Counted from the stretch's first letter, positions 52,642-61,320 are shown. The stretch: DNA of 64,000 nucleotides from Streptomyces sp. NBC_01231 (GCA_035999765.1 CP108521.1:5270001-5334000); one strand, 5' to 3'. Notes: a model not told the origin generated them from the sequence alone. Translations and numbers: made by a program.

Positions 52642-53589
52642 ATGACGGGAAACCACACGGCTCAAGGGCCGAAACACAAACAGGATCTGACGCGTCGCAA
52701 GGTCGTCGTGGCGGGCAGTGCCGCCGTGGCGGCGGTGGGCGTGGGCGGCGGGCTCGCCATGACGGCCTCCGCGGACGAGACGACGGCGGCCGCCTCGTCG
52801 GGCACGCCCGCGGGCACGGCTTCGAGTACGTCGAGTGCCGCGGAGACCTGCTACCAGCTGACCTCGGAGACCACCGAGGGTCCCTACTACATCGACGCCG
52901 ACAAGCTCCGCCGGGACATCACCGAGGACAAGGAGGGCATTCCGCTCACCCTCACCCTCAAGGTGATCGACTCCGAGACCTGCAAGCCGATCCGGAACGC
53001 GGCCGTCGACATCTGGCACTGTGACGCGCTGGGCATCTACTCCGGCTACGAGAGCGTGTCGACCGGCGGCGGCAGCGCCCCGACCGGCGCCCCCTCGGGC
53101 GCGCCCACCGGAACGCCGACGGGTGAGCCGCCGTCGGGCAGGCCGTCCGGCGGTACCGGCGGGGGCGGGGGGCACGAGGAGCCGACCGACGACGAGCGGT
53201 ATCTGCGCGGCACCTGGAAGACCGACAAGCAGGGCCAGGTCACCTTCAAGACGATCTTCCCGGGCTGGTACCAGGGCCGTTGTGTCCACATCCACACCAA
53301 GGTGCATGTGGACGGTGAGTGGACGGACGCCGGTTACGAGGGCGGGCACGCCTGCCACACCGGCCAGTTCTTCTTCGACGAGGAGTCCGTGCTCGCCTCC
53401 GCCGAGGTCGCGCCGTACTCCACCAGCACCACCGAGCGCACCACGCTCACCGAGGACCACATCTACGACCAGAGCGGCACCCAGGGTGGTCTGCTCAAGC
53501 TGAAGTACAACAAGAAGAACATCGCCCGGGGCGTTGTCGGCACCATCACGATGGGCGTCGTGCCGGACGAGACGAACGACGGCACCTGA
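52642..53589 (+). CDS. Secreted intradiol dioxygenase-like protein, paralogue 2
   Basis: 315 residues, highly similar to the preceding gene except in the signal region and linker. Tat-like TRRKVVVAG near residue 18; Ser/Thr/Ala-rich mature N-terminus; TEGPYYIDADKLRRDITED; AAVDIWHCDALGIYSGYES; FPGWYQGRCVHIHTKVHVDG. The Gly/Pro/Ser insertion (about 138-178) is longer than in paralogue 1. Iron ligands are all present. The segment around the two His residues is nearly identical at DNA level between the two genes, which suggests recent duplication or gene conversion. Confidence 0.88.
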   Translation: MTGNHTAQGPKHKQDLTRRKVVVAGSAAVAAVGVGGGLAMTASADETTAAASSGTPAGTASSTSSAAETCYQLTSETTEGPYYIDADKLRRDITEDKEGIPLTLTLKVIDSETCKPIRNAAVDIWHCDALGIYSGYESVSTGGGSAPTGAPSGAPTGTPTGEPPSGRPSGGTGGGGGHEEPTDDERYLRGTWKTDKQGQVTFKTIFPGWYQGRCVHIHTKVHVDGEWTDAGYEGGHACHTGQFFFDEESVLASAEVAPYSTSTTERTTLTEDHIYDQSGTQGGLLKLKYNKKNIARGVVGTITMGVVPDETNDGT

Positions 53590-53595
53590 TCATCG

Positions 53596-53733
53596 TCCGG
53601 GTCAATGGGTATCGCACGGTTTACCCGGTTCCTCTTGTTCTCATACGTGAACCTGAATCCAACCCATTGACCCGGAACATCAGCCTCCGTAACGTCCCTC
53701 AGTGCCCGCGTACGTGATTGCAGTTCACGTATG
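53596..53733. promoter_or_regulatory. Interlocking inverted repeats before the MFS gene
   Basis: TCCGGGTCAATGGGT (53596-53610) pairs with ACCCATTGACCCGGA (53662-53676). CATACGTGAAC (53642-53652) pairs with GTTCACGTATG (53723-53733). TACGTGA at 53711-53717 adds a shorter palindrome with TCACGTA (53725-53731). Probable operator complex; no regulator gene is adjacent. Confidence 0.6.
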
Positions 53734-53753
53734 TGCACCACGAGGAGACAACG

Positions 53754-55097
53754 ATGTCAGAAGCCGTGACACCACCCGACGCCGAACGCCGAGCCGTGGG
53801 AAAGTTCCTGCGCCGCATGCTGCCGATCCTGGTCCTGATGCTGCTGGTCAACCAGATGGACCGGACGAACGTCGGCTTCGTCCAGGACGAACTGCGGGCC
53901 GATGTCGGGGTGAGCGCCACCGCGTACGGTCTCGGCGCCGGCCTCTTCTTCATCGGGTACGCGCTGTTCGAGGTGCCGAGCAACATGCTCCTGGAGCGCT
54001 TCGGCGCCCGGGTCTGGCTGACCCGCATCATGATCACCTGGGGTCTGGTGATCGTGGCGATGTGCTTCATCCACAACGTCACGCTGTTCTACGCCCTGCG
54101 TTTCCTCCTCGGTGTCGCGGAGGCGGGCTTCTTCCCCGGGGTGCTCCTCTACTTCACCCAGTGGCTGCCCGACTCCAGCCGGGGCCGGGCGAGCGCGATC
54201 TTCCTCGGCGGCTCGGCGACGGCGTACATCGTGACGGGACCCATCACGGGCGCGCTGCTCGAACTGCACGGAGCGGGCGGGTTCGCCGGCTGGCGCTGGA
54301 TGTTCGCGCTGGAGGGCGCCTTCTCGATCCTCGTCGGTGTGATCGCCGGATTCTTCCTCGTCTCCCGGATCGAGGACGCGGGCTGGCTCACCCGGGAGGA
54401 GAAGGACGCGCTCAGCGCGGCGGTCGCCCGTGACGAGGAGGCCCGCGCACGGGCCCCGAAGGTGTCCCGCCTCAGGCTCATCCTCCATCCGCAGGTCGCC
54501 CTGCTGACCGGTGTCTTCTTCGCGATGGCACTCACCGGCTACGCGATCACGTTCTGGCTGCCGAGCCTGGTCGACGACATCGGCGGTCTCTCCCCGTTCC
54601 AGGTCGGGCTGCTCACGGCCATCCCGTGGATCTGCGCCGTGATCGCGATGTACACGGTGAGCCACTACACCGACAAGGCGCCCGACCGCCGCCCGTATCT
54701 GGCGATCGCCCTGGTCCTGTCGGCCGTGGGCACCTTCCTCGCCACCCTGGGCTCCCCCTGGTTCGGACTCGCCGCGCTCACGCTCGCCGCGGTCGGCGGG
54801 AAGTGCGCGGCCACCCTGTACTGGCCGATGGCCCAGTCCGGACTCGACCTCAAGATCGCCGCGCCGGGACTGGCCGTGGTCAACTCCATCGGAAACCTGG
54901 GCGGTTTCGTCTCCCCCACGCTCTTCGGCTATCTCAAGGACACCACCGGCAGCACGAACGGCGGCCTGTACACCCTCTCCGCCGCGTCACTGCTCGCGGT
55001 GATCGGGGTGTTCTACGTCAGGAACACCCGCGGCACGCCGGACGCCCCCGCGCGGACCGCGGCCCCGGAGCCGGGCGCGCGACCGGTCGTCTCCTGA
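53754..55097 (+). CDS. MFS transporter, anion:cation symporter (ACS) type
   Basis: 447 residues with 12 membrane helices, similar to tartrate/phthalate/4-hydroxyphenylacetate permeases. Signature segments: LVNQMDRTNVGFVQDEL (helix 1), YALFEVPSNMLLERFGARVW, RFLLGVAEAGFFPGVLLYFT and WRWMFALEGAFSILVG. ATG 53754 has GAGGAGA 6 bp upstream; an in-frame start at 53718 overlaps the operator region. An aromatic or organic acid substrate is plausible beside the dioxygenases but not proven. Confidence 0.9.
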   Translation: MSEAVTPPDAERRAVGKFLRRMLPILVLMLLVNQMDRTNVGFVQDELRADVGVSATAYGLGAGLFFIGYALFEVPSNMLLERFGARVWLTRIMITWGLVIVAMCFIHNVTLFYALRFLLGVAEAGFFPGVLLYFTQWLPDSSRGRASAIFLGGSATAYIVTGPITGALLELHGAGGFAGWRWMFALEGAFSILVGVIAGFFLVSRIEDAGWLTREEKDALSAAVARDEEARARAPKVSRLRLILHPQVALLTGVFFAMALTGYAITFWLPSLVDDIGGLSPFQVGLLTAIPWICAVIAMYTVSHYTDKAPDRRPYLAIALVLSAVGTFLATLGSPWFGLAALTLAAVGGKCAATLYWPMAQSGLDLKIAAPGLAVVNSIGNLGGFVSPTLFGYLKDTTGSTNGGLYTLSAASLLAVIGVFYVRNTRGTPDAPARTAAPEPGARPVVS

Positions 55098-55347
55098 CGA
55101 CCAGCAACACCAGCAACACCAGAAGGCGCCCGGGGTGACCACGCCCCGGGCGTCGGCGTACGCACCGCTCGCCACACCTGTGGCCCGGAAGGGCGGGCAC
55201 TGACGGGCGCCGACGCCGATGCGTGACGGGCACCTCATGGGCGCCGCACAGTTTTCTCGTGGGGGAGGCACAGAGGCAAGCGGTCTCATGGGGAACACGA
55301 CAGCCGTACGACGCGCGTACGACCCTGAGTCGCCGGAGGTGGAATCC

Positions 55348-55767
55348 GTGGCATGCGCAGCTCTGCTCTCCCTGCTGCTGATCGCCGGTGCGGTGGGCGC
55401 GGTCGTCGCGCGGCGCCGCGCCCGCCGACCGGACGCCCTGTCCGACCTGGACGAGGAGGTCGAGGCCAACCGCTGGGTGGTACGGCTCGGTGGCAGCCTG
55501 TCCGCCCTCGACGTACGGACCCTGGCACGCGCCGACCGGACCGCGGTCCAGGCCCTGACGGACGCCACCGAACGCCTCGGCACCGCCCGCGCCCAACTCG
55601 CCGCCGCCAACTCCGGCGCGGAGTACGCCCAGGTGAAGCGCACCGCCGCGGAAGGACTCCAGCACGTCCACGAGGCTCGGACCGCCCTCGGACTCGACAG
55701 CGACCAGCCGGCACGGGGCCGGGGCGACGCTGGTGTGACGATCGGCGTCGCGTCGGGCCGGGGTTAG
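55348..55767 (+). CDS. Small membrane-anchored protein, unknown function
   Basis: 139 residues from GTG 55348, which has GGAGGTGG 6-13 bp upstream; in-frame starts further up (55219, 55288) lack such a site. One N-terminal membrane helix (about 3-20, ALLSLLLIAGAVGAVVARRR), then a soluble, mostly helical part (DLDEEVEANRWVVRLGGSLS, then ARADRTAVQALTDATERLGT) that may form a coiled coil. No family was recognised. Confidence 0.68.
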   Translation: MACAALLSLLLIAGAVGAVVARRRARRPDALSDLDEEVEANRWVVRLGGSLSALDVRTLARADRTAVQALTDATERLGTARAQLAAANSGAEYAQVKRTAAEGLQHVHEARTALGLDSDQPARGRGDAGVTIGVASGRG

Positions 55768-55802
55768 TGCCCCTCACTGCCCGGCGGTTGCGGTCCCGCA
55801 CC

Positions 55803-57254
55803 TCAGGCCCGCCAGGCGGAGACCACGTCCCGCGCACTCCACACCAGCTCGACGCCGGCGTCGGCCAGGGGCCCCGTCGTACCCGAGAGGGACACCACGG
55901 CGAGACCTGTGGAGCCGGGGGCGAAGCCGGGCACTTGGGCGGCGCCCGTCTGCAGGGCGGCAAGGTCGTGATGGTCGAACGGGGAGGAGAGCCACTTCAC
56001 GGACCCGGCGAAGTGGAGGGTGTTCGCGACGGGGGCGCGGTCGGCGCCGATCAGGTCGATCTCCGGGGAGAACTTACGGTTCCACCAGCCGCCCACCTCG
56101 GCGGTGTCGGGCCAGGGGAAGTCCCCGGACACCGCGGCCAGTTCCAGCGCTTCCCGGACCAAGGGCTCCACGGCCCTGCCCCGCCAGGCGGCCCAGCGTC
56201 GTACGACGAGCCGGTACGCGGCCTCGGGGCGGCCGCGTCGCGACAACGCCTGCGCGGAACGCATGGCGGCCAGGTAGAGGCGGAGATTGCTGTCCGCCAC
56301 GCGGTAGAGGGCGGGCTTGCCCGGGCTGGTGGACAGCGGGGTGTCGGCGGCGAGGACCCGCTTCTCCTCGGTGAGCCGTCGCAACAGGGGGGACAGTATC
56401 CCCGACGGCAGCGCACCACTCTGACTCCCCGCCGTCGCCGCGATGTTGGCGTGCGTACGGTCTCCGCTGCCCACCGCCTCCAGTACCCGGCGGGACTGGT
56501 CGGGCGCGGGGAACTCGGCCATGAGCGTCGCCTCCGGGACACCGAAGAGCGGTGAGGCCGGGTCCGCGCACTCCGCCTCGATGAAATCGAGTGCCGGGGT
56601 CGCCTGCGGCCACGCACGCAGAATCCCCGGCAGGCCTCCGGAGACGAGATGCGCGTCGATGGCATCCGACGCGTCCAGCCCCAGCGCGTCCCCGGTCTCG
56701 GCCGGGTTGAGCGGCCCGAGGACCAGGCTGTCGGCCCGCCCGTAGAAGGGCCGGTCGTACGCGGTGAACCGCTCCATCATGTGCAGGTCGCTGCCGAGCA
56801 GCAGCAGGAGCACGGGTCTACCGGCGAGCAGTCTGTCCCAGGCCGTCTGCATCGCCCCGTCGAACACGGGGTCCTGCTCGGCCAGCCAGGGCAGCTCGTC
56901 GAGGACCACGACGCTGGGCGAGTCGGGCAGGACGGCGGCGAGTGCGCGCAAGGCGTCGGGCCAGTTGGTCGGGGCGCTCTTCGGTACGAGTTCCGGGTCG
57001 GCCGGGAGGGAGGACTCTCTCAGTTCGGCCATGAAGTCGGCGATGCCCTCCCGGGGGGAGGCGCCCTTGGTCGCGGTGAAGAAGACGTACGGTCGCCGGG
57101 CCCGATCACAGAACTCCTGCACCAACCGCGACTTCCCGACCTGCCGCCGCCCCCTCATCGCGACGGCCACCCCGGCACCGTCAGCTGTGACACGGTCGAG
57201 GCGCTTGTGGAGGAGGGCCAGCTCAGCCTGGCGGCCTACGAAAGGGGCGGGCAT
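55803..57254 (-). CDS. AAA ATPase of the archaeal-ATPase/DUF234 type
   Basis: 483 residues. Residues 1-230 form a STAND-like ATPase with FVGRQAELALLHKRLD at the start, a Walker A in which GRRQVGKSRL replaces the common GxxGxGKS, Walker B SVVVLDELPWL (about 115) and sensor region LLLGSDLHMMERF. A winged helix (about 270-340) and a C-terminal DUF234-like nuclease-fold segment (about 370-450, WWNRKFSPEIDLIGAD with E-x-D) follow. Members are widespread, of unclear role, often in mobile regions. ATG 57254 has GGGAGG upstream. A 40-bp palindrome sits 31 bp before the start. Confidence 0.85.
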   Translation of the reverse strand: MPAPFVGRQAELALLHKRLDRVTADGAGVAVAMRGRRQVGKSRLVQEFCDRARRPYVFFTATKGASPREGIADFMAELRESSLPADPELVPKSAPTNWPDALRALAAVLPDSPSVVVLDELPWLAEQDPVFDGAMQTAWDRLLAGRPVLLLLLGSDLHMMERFTAYDRPFYGRADSLVLGPLNPAETGDALGLDASDAIDAHLVSGGLPGILRAWPQATPALDFIEAECADPASPLFGVPEATLMAEFPAPDQSRRVLEAVGSGDRTHANIAATAGSQSGALPSGILSPLLRRLTEEKRVLAADTPLSTSPGKPALYRVADSNLRLYLAAMRSAQALSRRGRPEAAYRLVVRRWAAWRGRAVEPLVREALELAAVSGDFPWPDTAEVGGWWNRKFSPEIDLIGADRAPVANTLHFAGSVKWLSSPFDHHDLAALQTGAAQVPGFAPGSTGLAVVSLSGTTGPLADAGVELVWSARDVVSAWRA

Positions 57255-57284
57255 GAGGCCTCCCGGGCAGGGGCTGGATGCAGC

Positions 57285-57324
57285 GCTATGTAGATTCATT
57301 CTACGTAGAATCAATCTACATAGC
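57285..57324. promoter_or_regulatory. 40-bp AT-rich palindrome
   Basis: GCTATGTAGATT, ATTCTAC, GTAGAAT and AATCTACATAGC form a symmetric 40-mer with a single C:C mismatch per arm. It spans the stop codon of the upstream anti-sigma-type gene and lies in the promoter region of the AAA ATPase gene. Likely an operator; terminator use is also possible. Confidence 0.7.
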
Positions 57325-57753
57325 ACTCGGAACAGTCGGAGCGGGGTTCGGTGACCCCAGTTCGCACCACACGTACTTGCCTCGATTGCCGTGTCTCGAC
57401 AGTGGCTGCCAGCCCCAGACGTCGGCGCAGGCGCGGACGAGGGCGAGGCCGCGGCCTTCTTCGGCGTCGGTCAGGCTCGTCAGCTCGCCCGGTGGTTCGG
57501 GTGGTTCCGGGTCCGCGTCCCATGCCCCGATCCGCAGGACCCCGGCCGACCAGCGGACGCGGAGGGCGGCGGGGCCCTTGGTGTGGCGCACGGCGTTGCC
57601 GACCAGCTCCGTCGCGAGGAGCTCGGCGACGTCGGCGAGGCCGATGAGGCCGTGCATCGTGAGGATCAGGCGGAGGGTGCGGCGGCTGATGGTGACGGCT
57701 CTGGGGTCCTGGGGGATGTGCAGCGTGTACTCCCAGGGTTCGGTTTCGGGCAT
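57316..57753 (-). CDS. RsbW-like ATP-binding protein (anti-sigma type)
   Basis: 145-residue GHKL ATPase domain: N-box ELLATELVGNAVRHTKGP (about 44-61), G1 region VLRIGAWDAD and GRGLALVRACADVWG (about 100-114). A stand-alone domain of this type sits next to XRE/DUF397 genes in the WhiJ-like and AbaA-like clusters of Streptomyces development. ATG 57753 has GGAG 7 bp upstream. The last codons are inside the palindrome at 57285-57324. Divergent from the XRE gene at 57990. Confidence 0.87.
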   Translation of the reverse strand: MPETEPWEYTLHIPQDPRAVTISRRTLRLILTMHGLIGLADVAELLATELVGNAVRHTKGPAALRVRWSAGVLRIGAWDADPEPPEPPGELTSLTDAEEGRGLALVRACADVWGWQPLSRHGNRGKYVWCELGSPNPAPTVPSAM

Positions 57754-57989
57754 GGGTGACTCCGTTCGGTGGGGGTGGGGGCTGCGGCCCGCGGGCGGTG
57801 GCAATGCCGCGTCCGCCATGGCAGGGCGGAGTGGTGCGCTTCCGGGGTCCCGGTTTCGCAGGGTATGCGTCGCGTCACTGACGGTAGAGGTAAATGTTTT
57901 GCCGCGGCAAGTCGTTCGCGTAACCTTGCACCCGATCGGGGCCGTCCAACCCCGCGTGAGAACAGTGCCGTTGGGGAGTTGAGGGACGA

Positions 57990-58841
57990 ATGCCCGCGAG
58001 GATTCAGCCGACTGTTCGCCAGATCCGCCTTGGCGCTGAACTGCGCAAACTGCGGGAGGCGGCGGGGTTGACGTCCCGTCAGGCGGCTGCGCTGCTGGGT
58101 ACGAGTCCGGCCCAGATGAGTCAGATCGAGGCGGGCAACGCCGGTGTCAGCGAGGAGCGGGTCCGTAGGCTCGCCGTGCATTACGCCTGCACAGACGCTG
58201 AACTGGTCGGCGCCTTGGTAGAAATGGCGACGGACCGCACGCGCGGATGGTGGGAGGAGTACCGGGGCGAGCTGCCGCCGGTCTTCCAGGATCTGGCGGA
58301 GTTGGAGCATCACGCGCAGTTCATGTGGGTGATCGGAACGGCGCACGTTCCGGGCTTGCTCCAGACGGAGGAGTACGCCCGCGCGGTGCTCGCATACCGA
58401 GTCCCTGAACTCCCGGGCAGCGAACTGGAACCACGGCTGGCGCATCGGATGCGCCGCAGGTCCGTGCTTTCACACGCGGGGGCGGCCCCCTATGAGGCGG
58501 TCGTTCACGAATCCGTACTGCGCACGCGCGTCGCTGATCGGCAGGTGGCCCGAGCCCAGCTAGAAGAGCTGCTGCGTGAGTCCGAACGGCCGAACGTGTC
58601 GGTTCGTGTGATCCCGTTCGACGTCGACGGATTCGCCGGCGCCAGCTCGATGATGATGTACGCGGGTGGACGTGTGGCTGCCCTGGACACGGTCCAGCGG
58701 GACGCGCCGTACGGGTCGGTGTTCCTGGATGCGGCCGCCCAACTCCTGGCCATGCGAACACTCTTCCGTAAGGTGGAGTCCGTATCGCTGGACCCCGCCA
58801 AGTCGCGGGAGTTCATCCATCGTGTGGCGAAGGAACTGTAG
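57990..58841 (+). CDS. XRE-family regulator with DUF5753 (WhiJ-like)
   Basis: 283 residues. HTH_XRE at about 12-65 (LRKLREAAGLTSRQAAALLG, then SPAQMSQIEAGNAGV) and a DUF5753 effector domain (about 95-275; MWVIGTAHVPGLLQTEEYAR, DTVQRDAPYGSVFLDA). WhiJ-type proteins repress development genes and are antagonised by the small DUF397 partner encoded next to them. Followed after 2 bp by DUF397 gene 1. A decayed copy of its last codons lies at 59020-59067. ATG 57990 was chosen. Confidence 0.92.
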   Translation: MPARIQPTVRQIRLGAELRKLREAAGLTSRQAAALLGTSPAQMSQIEAGNAGVSEERVRRLAVHYACTDAELVGALVEMATDRTRGWWEEYRGELPPVFQDLAELEHHAQFMWVIGTAHVPGLLQTEEYARAVLAYRVPELPGSELEPRLAHRMRRRSVLSHAGAAPYEAVVHESVLRTRVADRQVARAQLEELLRESERPNVSVRVIPFDVDGFAGASSMMMYAGGRVAALDTVQRDAPYGSVFLDAAAQLLAMRTLFRKVESVSLDPAKSREFIHRVAKEL

Positions 58842-58843
58842 TC

Positions 58844-59017
58844 GTGATCCAGTGGCAGAAGTCCTCGTTCTCGGGTCCGGGCGACGGTAACGAATGCGTC
58901 GAACTCGCCCACAGCGAAGCCTCGTTGCTCCTGCGGGAGAGCGACGATCCGGCCCGGATACTTCCCGTCACCCCTACCGGACTGGCCGCCCTCCTGCGGC
59001 TCGTCAAAGAGAAGTAG
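58844..59017 (+). CDS. DUF397 protein 1
   Basis: 57 residues, MIQWQKSSFSGPGDGNECVE at the N-terminus, a typical DUF397 protein: WxKSSFS, CVELAHSEASLLLRESDDP and a C-terminal TPTGLAALL. GTG 58844 starts 2 bp after the XRE stop. Thought to bind and modulate the neighbouring WhiJ-like protein. Confidence 0.9.
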   Translation: MIQWQKSSFSGPGDGNECVELAHSEASLLLRESDDPARILPVTPTGLAALLRLVKEK

Positions 59018-59019
59018 AC

Positions 59020-59067
59020 GCGCTCGACGAAGGTCTCTTGATCCACCGCCCGGCGAAGGAGCTGTGA
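59020..59067 (+). pseudogene. Fossil of the XRE gene 3' end
   Basis: Reads ALDEGLLIHRPAKEL then stop, matching the end of the XRE protein (SLDPAKSREFIHRVAKEL). It sits between the two DUF397 genes, so the second DUF397 gene arose by tandem duplication that included the end of the regulator gene. Confidence 0.8.
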
Positions 59068-59070
59068 GCC

Positions 59071-59253
59071 GTGATCCAGTGGCAGAAGTCCACCTTCTCC
59101 AGTGGGAGCGACGGGGCCAACTGCGTCGAACTCGCCCACACCGAAGCCTCGTTGCTCCTCCGCGAGAGCGACGCCCCCGCCCGGATACTCCCCCTGACCC
59201 CCGCCGCCCTCGCCGCCCTCCTGGACCACCTCCGCGACGCTCCCACCCGTTGA
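59071..59253 (+). CDS. DUF397 protein 2
   Basis: 60 residues, MIQWQKSTFSSGSDGANCVE at the N-terminus, then LAHTEASLLLRESDAPARIL. Clear tandem duplicate of DUF397 gene 1; differences are spread over the whole gene. GTG 59071, GAGC upstream. It may have gained specificity for another XRE protein. Confidence 0.9.
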   Translation: MIQWQKSTFSSGSDGANCVELAHTEASLLLRESDAPARILPLTPAALAALLDHLRDAPTR

Positions 59254-59298
59254 CCCCCGTATCGAACCGCCCGGGCGCCACCACCCGGGCGGTTCGCA

Positions 59299-59664
59299 CT
59301 ACCGCGCCACGAACTCCGTCAGGATCGCCTGTACCTCGTAGATGTCGACGCCCTTGGTGAAGGTCTTCTCGATCGGTACGGAGTTGCCCGACACCCAGAT
59401 CTTCAGCTCGGCGTCGAGGTCGAAGGTGCCGGCGGTCTCCACCGCGAAGTGGGTGATGCTGCGGTACGGGATGGAGTGGTACTCCACCTTCTTGCCGGTG
59501 ATGCCCTGCTTGTCGACCAGGATCAGTCGGCGGTCGGTGAACAGGATGACGTCGCGCACCAGTTGGTAGGCGGCCTGTACCTGCTCACCGCCGCCCAGCA
59601 GGCGCGCGTAGTCCTGCTGCGCCTGGCTCGGGTCGACGGTGTGCGCGTTGCCGAACATGCCCAT
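59299..59664 (-). CDS. Bacterial PH-domain protein
   Basis: 121 residues, MGMFGNAHTVDPSQAQQDYA at the N-terminus. The bulk is a bacterial pleckstrin-homology fold (about 25-120): VRDVILFTDRRLILVDKQG, EYHSIPYRSITHFAVETAG, LDAELKIWVSG. Function unknown; related to YvlB/bPH_1 proteins. ATG 59664 has a G-run 6 bp upstream. Divergent from the pectate lyase gene, and convergent with DUF397 gene 2. Confidence 0.86.
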   Translation of the reverse strand: MGMFGNAHTVDPSQAQQDYARLLGGGEQVQAAYQLVRDVILFTDRRLILVDKQGITGKKVEYHSIPYRSITHFAVETAGTFDLDAELKIWVSGNSVPIEKTFTKGVDIYEVQAILTEFVAR

Positions 59665-59868
59665 GTGGATCCCCCCACTCGGTCGGTACATGTGGCCTGG
59701 TGCGTTCCGTTTCGCCCCGGCTTCACATGATCTTCGTGCTGTATACCGTTCGAGGTGCAACTGTGTACAGAGGTGCGTGAGATGTGATCGCGAGCGGCAA
59801 CCCTTCTGAGATCCGCGGCCACTGACGGGGTGACAGTACGTTCCACCTTCCCGTAAGGACCCCCCTTC

Positions 59869-61215
59869 GTGGCAACCCCCTCCCACCGCCGGTCCCTCCG
59901 CAAGCGGCGCACCCTCGTCGTCTCCGCCGCCGCCGTCGCGGCCGCCGGCCTCGGCACCTCCTTACTCGTGATGAACGCGAACGCGGAAGCCGTCGACCTG
60001 TTCCACCAGACGCTCGCCGCGAAGGACGGCTGGGCGTCCTCCGGCACCGGAACCACCGGCGGTGCGAAGGCCGACGCCGCGCACACCTTCACCGTCAGCA
60101 CGCGCGCGCAGCTGGTGAAGGCGCTGGGGTCGGCCTCAGACACCACCCCGCGGGTCATCAAGGTCAAGGGCACGATCGACGCCAACACCGATGACGCCGG
60201 CAAGAAGCTGACCTGCGCGGACTACGGGTCCGGCACCGGCTACTCGCTCTCCGCCTACCTGAAGGCGTTCGACCCCGCGAGCTACGGCACCTCGAAGCTG
60301 CCGTCCGGCACGCAGGAGACCGCGCGGGCCGCCGCGCAGGGCAAGCAGGCCAAGAACATCGTCTTCAAGGTGCCGGCCAACACGTCCGTCGTCGGCGTCC
60401 CCGGCACCAAGGCGGGCATCACCGGCGGCATGCTCCAGATCCAGAACGTGGACAACGTCGTCGTCCGCAACCTCACCTTCGCCGCCACCGAGGACTGCTT
60501 CCCGCAGTGGGACCCGACCGACGGCGACGACGGCAACTGGAACTCCAACTACGACTCCGTCACCCTGCGCGGCGCGAGTCACGTCTGGGCGGACCACAAC
60601 ACGTTCACCGACGCGCCCCACCTCGACAGCGCCAACCCGAAGTACTACGGCCGCGAGTACCAGATCCACGACGGCGCGCTCGACATCACCAAGGGCTCCG
60701 ACCTGGTGACCGTCTCGCGCAACCAGTTCACCAACCACGACAAGACGATGCTGATCGGCAGCAGCGACACCGACAGCGTCGGCAAGCTGCGCGTCTCCAT
60801 CCACCACAACGTGTGGAAGGGCATCGTCCAGCGTGCGCCGCTGGCCCGCATCGGCCAGATCCACATCTACAACAACCACTACGACGTCACGACCCTCAAC
60901 GGCTACGCGACGCAGTACAGCATCAACTCCCGCGCCAAGGCCCAGGTCGTCGCGCAGAACAACTACTGGACGGTCCCGTCGGGCGGAAAGGTCGCCAAGC
61001 TGCTGAGCGGTGACGGGACAGGGTCCGTGGCGGGCAGCGGCAACCTCGTGAACGGGACGGCGACGGACGTCGTCGCGGCGTACAACGCGGCGTCCTCGAA
61101 GGACCTGAAGACGACGGTCAACTGGACCCCGACGCTGACAGCGGAACTGGAGTCCTCGGCGAAGAACCTGCCGACCTCGCTGGGGTCGACGACGGGTGCG
61201 GGCGTTCTGAAGTAG
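59869..61215 (+). CDS. Secreted pectate lyase (PL1 family)
   Basis: 448 residues. Basic N-terminus RRSLRKRR and a hydrophobic stretch to residue 40 (signal peptide, cut near ANAEA). Right-handed beta-helix with PL1 landmarks: VVVRNLTFAATEDCFPQWDP, WNSNYDSVTLRGASHVWADH (Ca-binding Asp), DITKGSDLVTVSRNQF and IVQRAPLARIGQIH with the catalytic Arg. Cleaves polygalacturonate by beta-elimination outside the cell. GTG 59869, AAGGA about 10 bp upstream. A hairpin follows. Confidence 0.93.
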   Translation: MATPSHRRSLRKRRTLVVSAAAVAAAGLGTSLLVMNANAEAVDLFHQTLAAKDGWASSGTGTTGGAKADAAHTFTVSTRAQLVKALGSASDTTPRVIKVKGTIDANTDDAGKKLTCADYGSGTGYSLSAYLKAFDPASYGTSKLPSGTQETARAAAQGKQAKNIVFKVPANTSVVGVPGTKAGITGGMLQIQNVDNVVVRNLTFAATEDCFPQWDPTDGDDGNWNSNYDSVTLRGASHVWADHNTFTDAPHLDSANPKYYGREYQIHDGALDITKGSDLVTVSRNQFTNHDKTMLIGSSDTDSVGKLRVSIHHNVWKGIVQRAPLARIGQIHIYNNHYDVTTLNGYATQYSINSRAKAQVVAQNNYWTVPSGGKVAKLLSGDGTGSVAGSGNLVNGTATDVVAAYNAASSKDLKTTVNWTPTLTAELESSAKNLPTSLGSTTGAGVLK

Positions 61216-61223
61216 CGGATGCC

Positions 61224-61254
61224 GAGGGACCCGGGACGTGCGCCCGGGTCTCTC
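61224..61254 (+). terminator. Terminator after pectate lyase gene
   Basis: GAGGGACCCGGG (61224-61235) pairs with CCCGGGTCTCTC (61243-61254) with one G-U pair; 7-nt loop. Confidence 0.75.
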
Positions 61255-61320
61255 ATGGAGTCTGCCGGGCAGGCCGCCGACCGGGCGGTTCACGCAGGGC
61301 GCATGACCGTTGGTGGTCGC

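Noticed and set aside
53596..53676. The 15-bp inverted repeat as ends of a mobile element
   Set aside because: Only 51 bp lie between the arms, there is no target duplication, and it sits in a promoter region, so a regulatory role is more likely.
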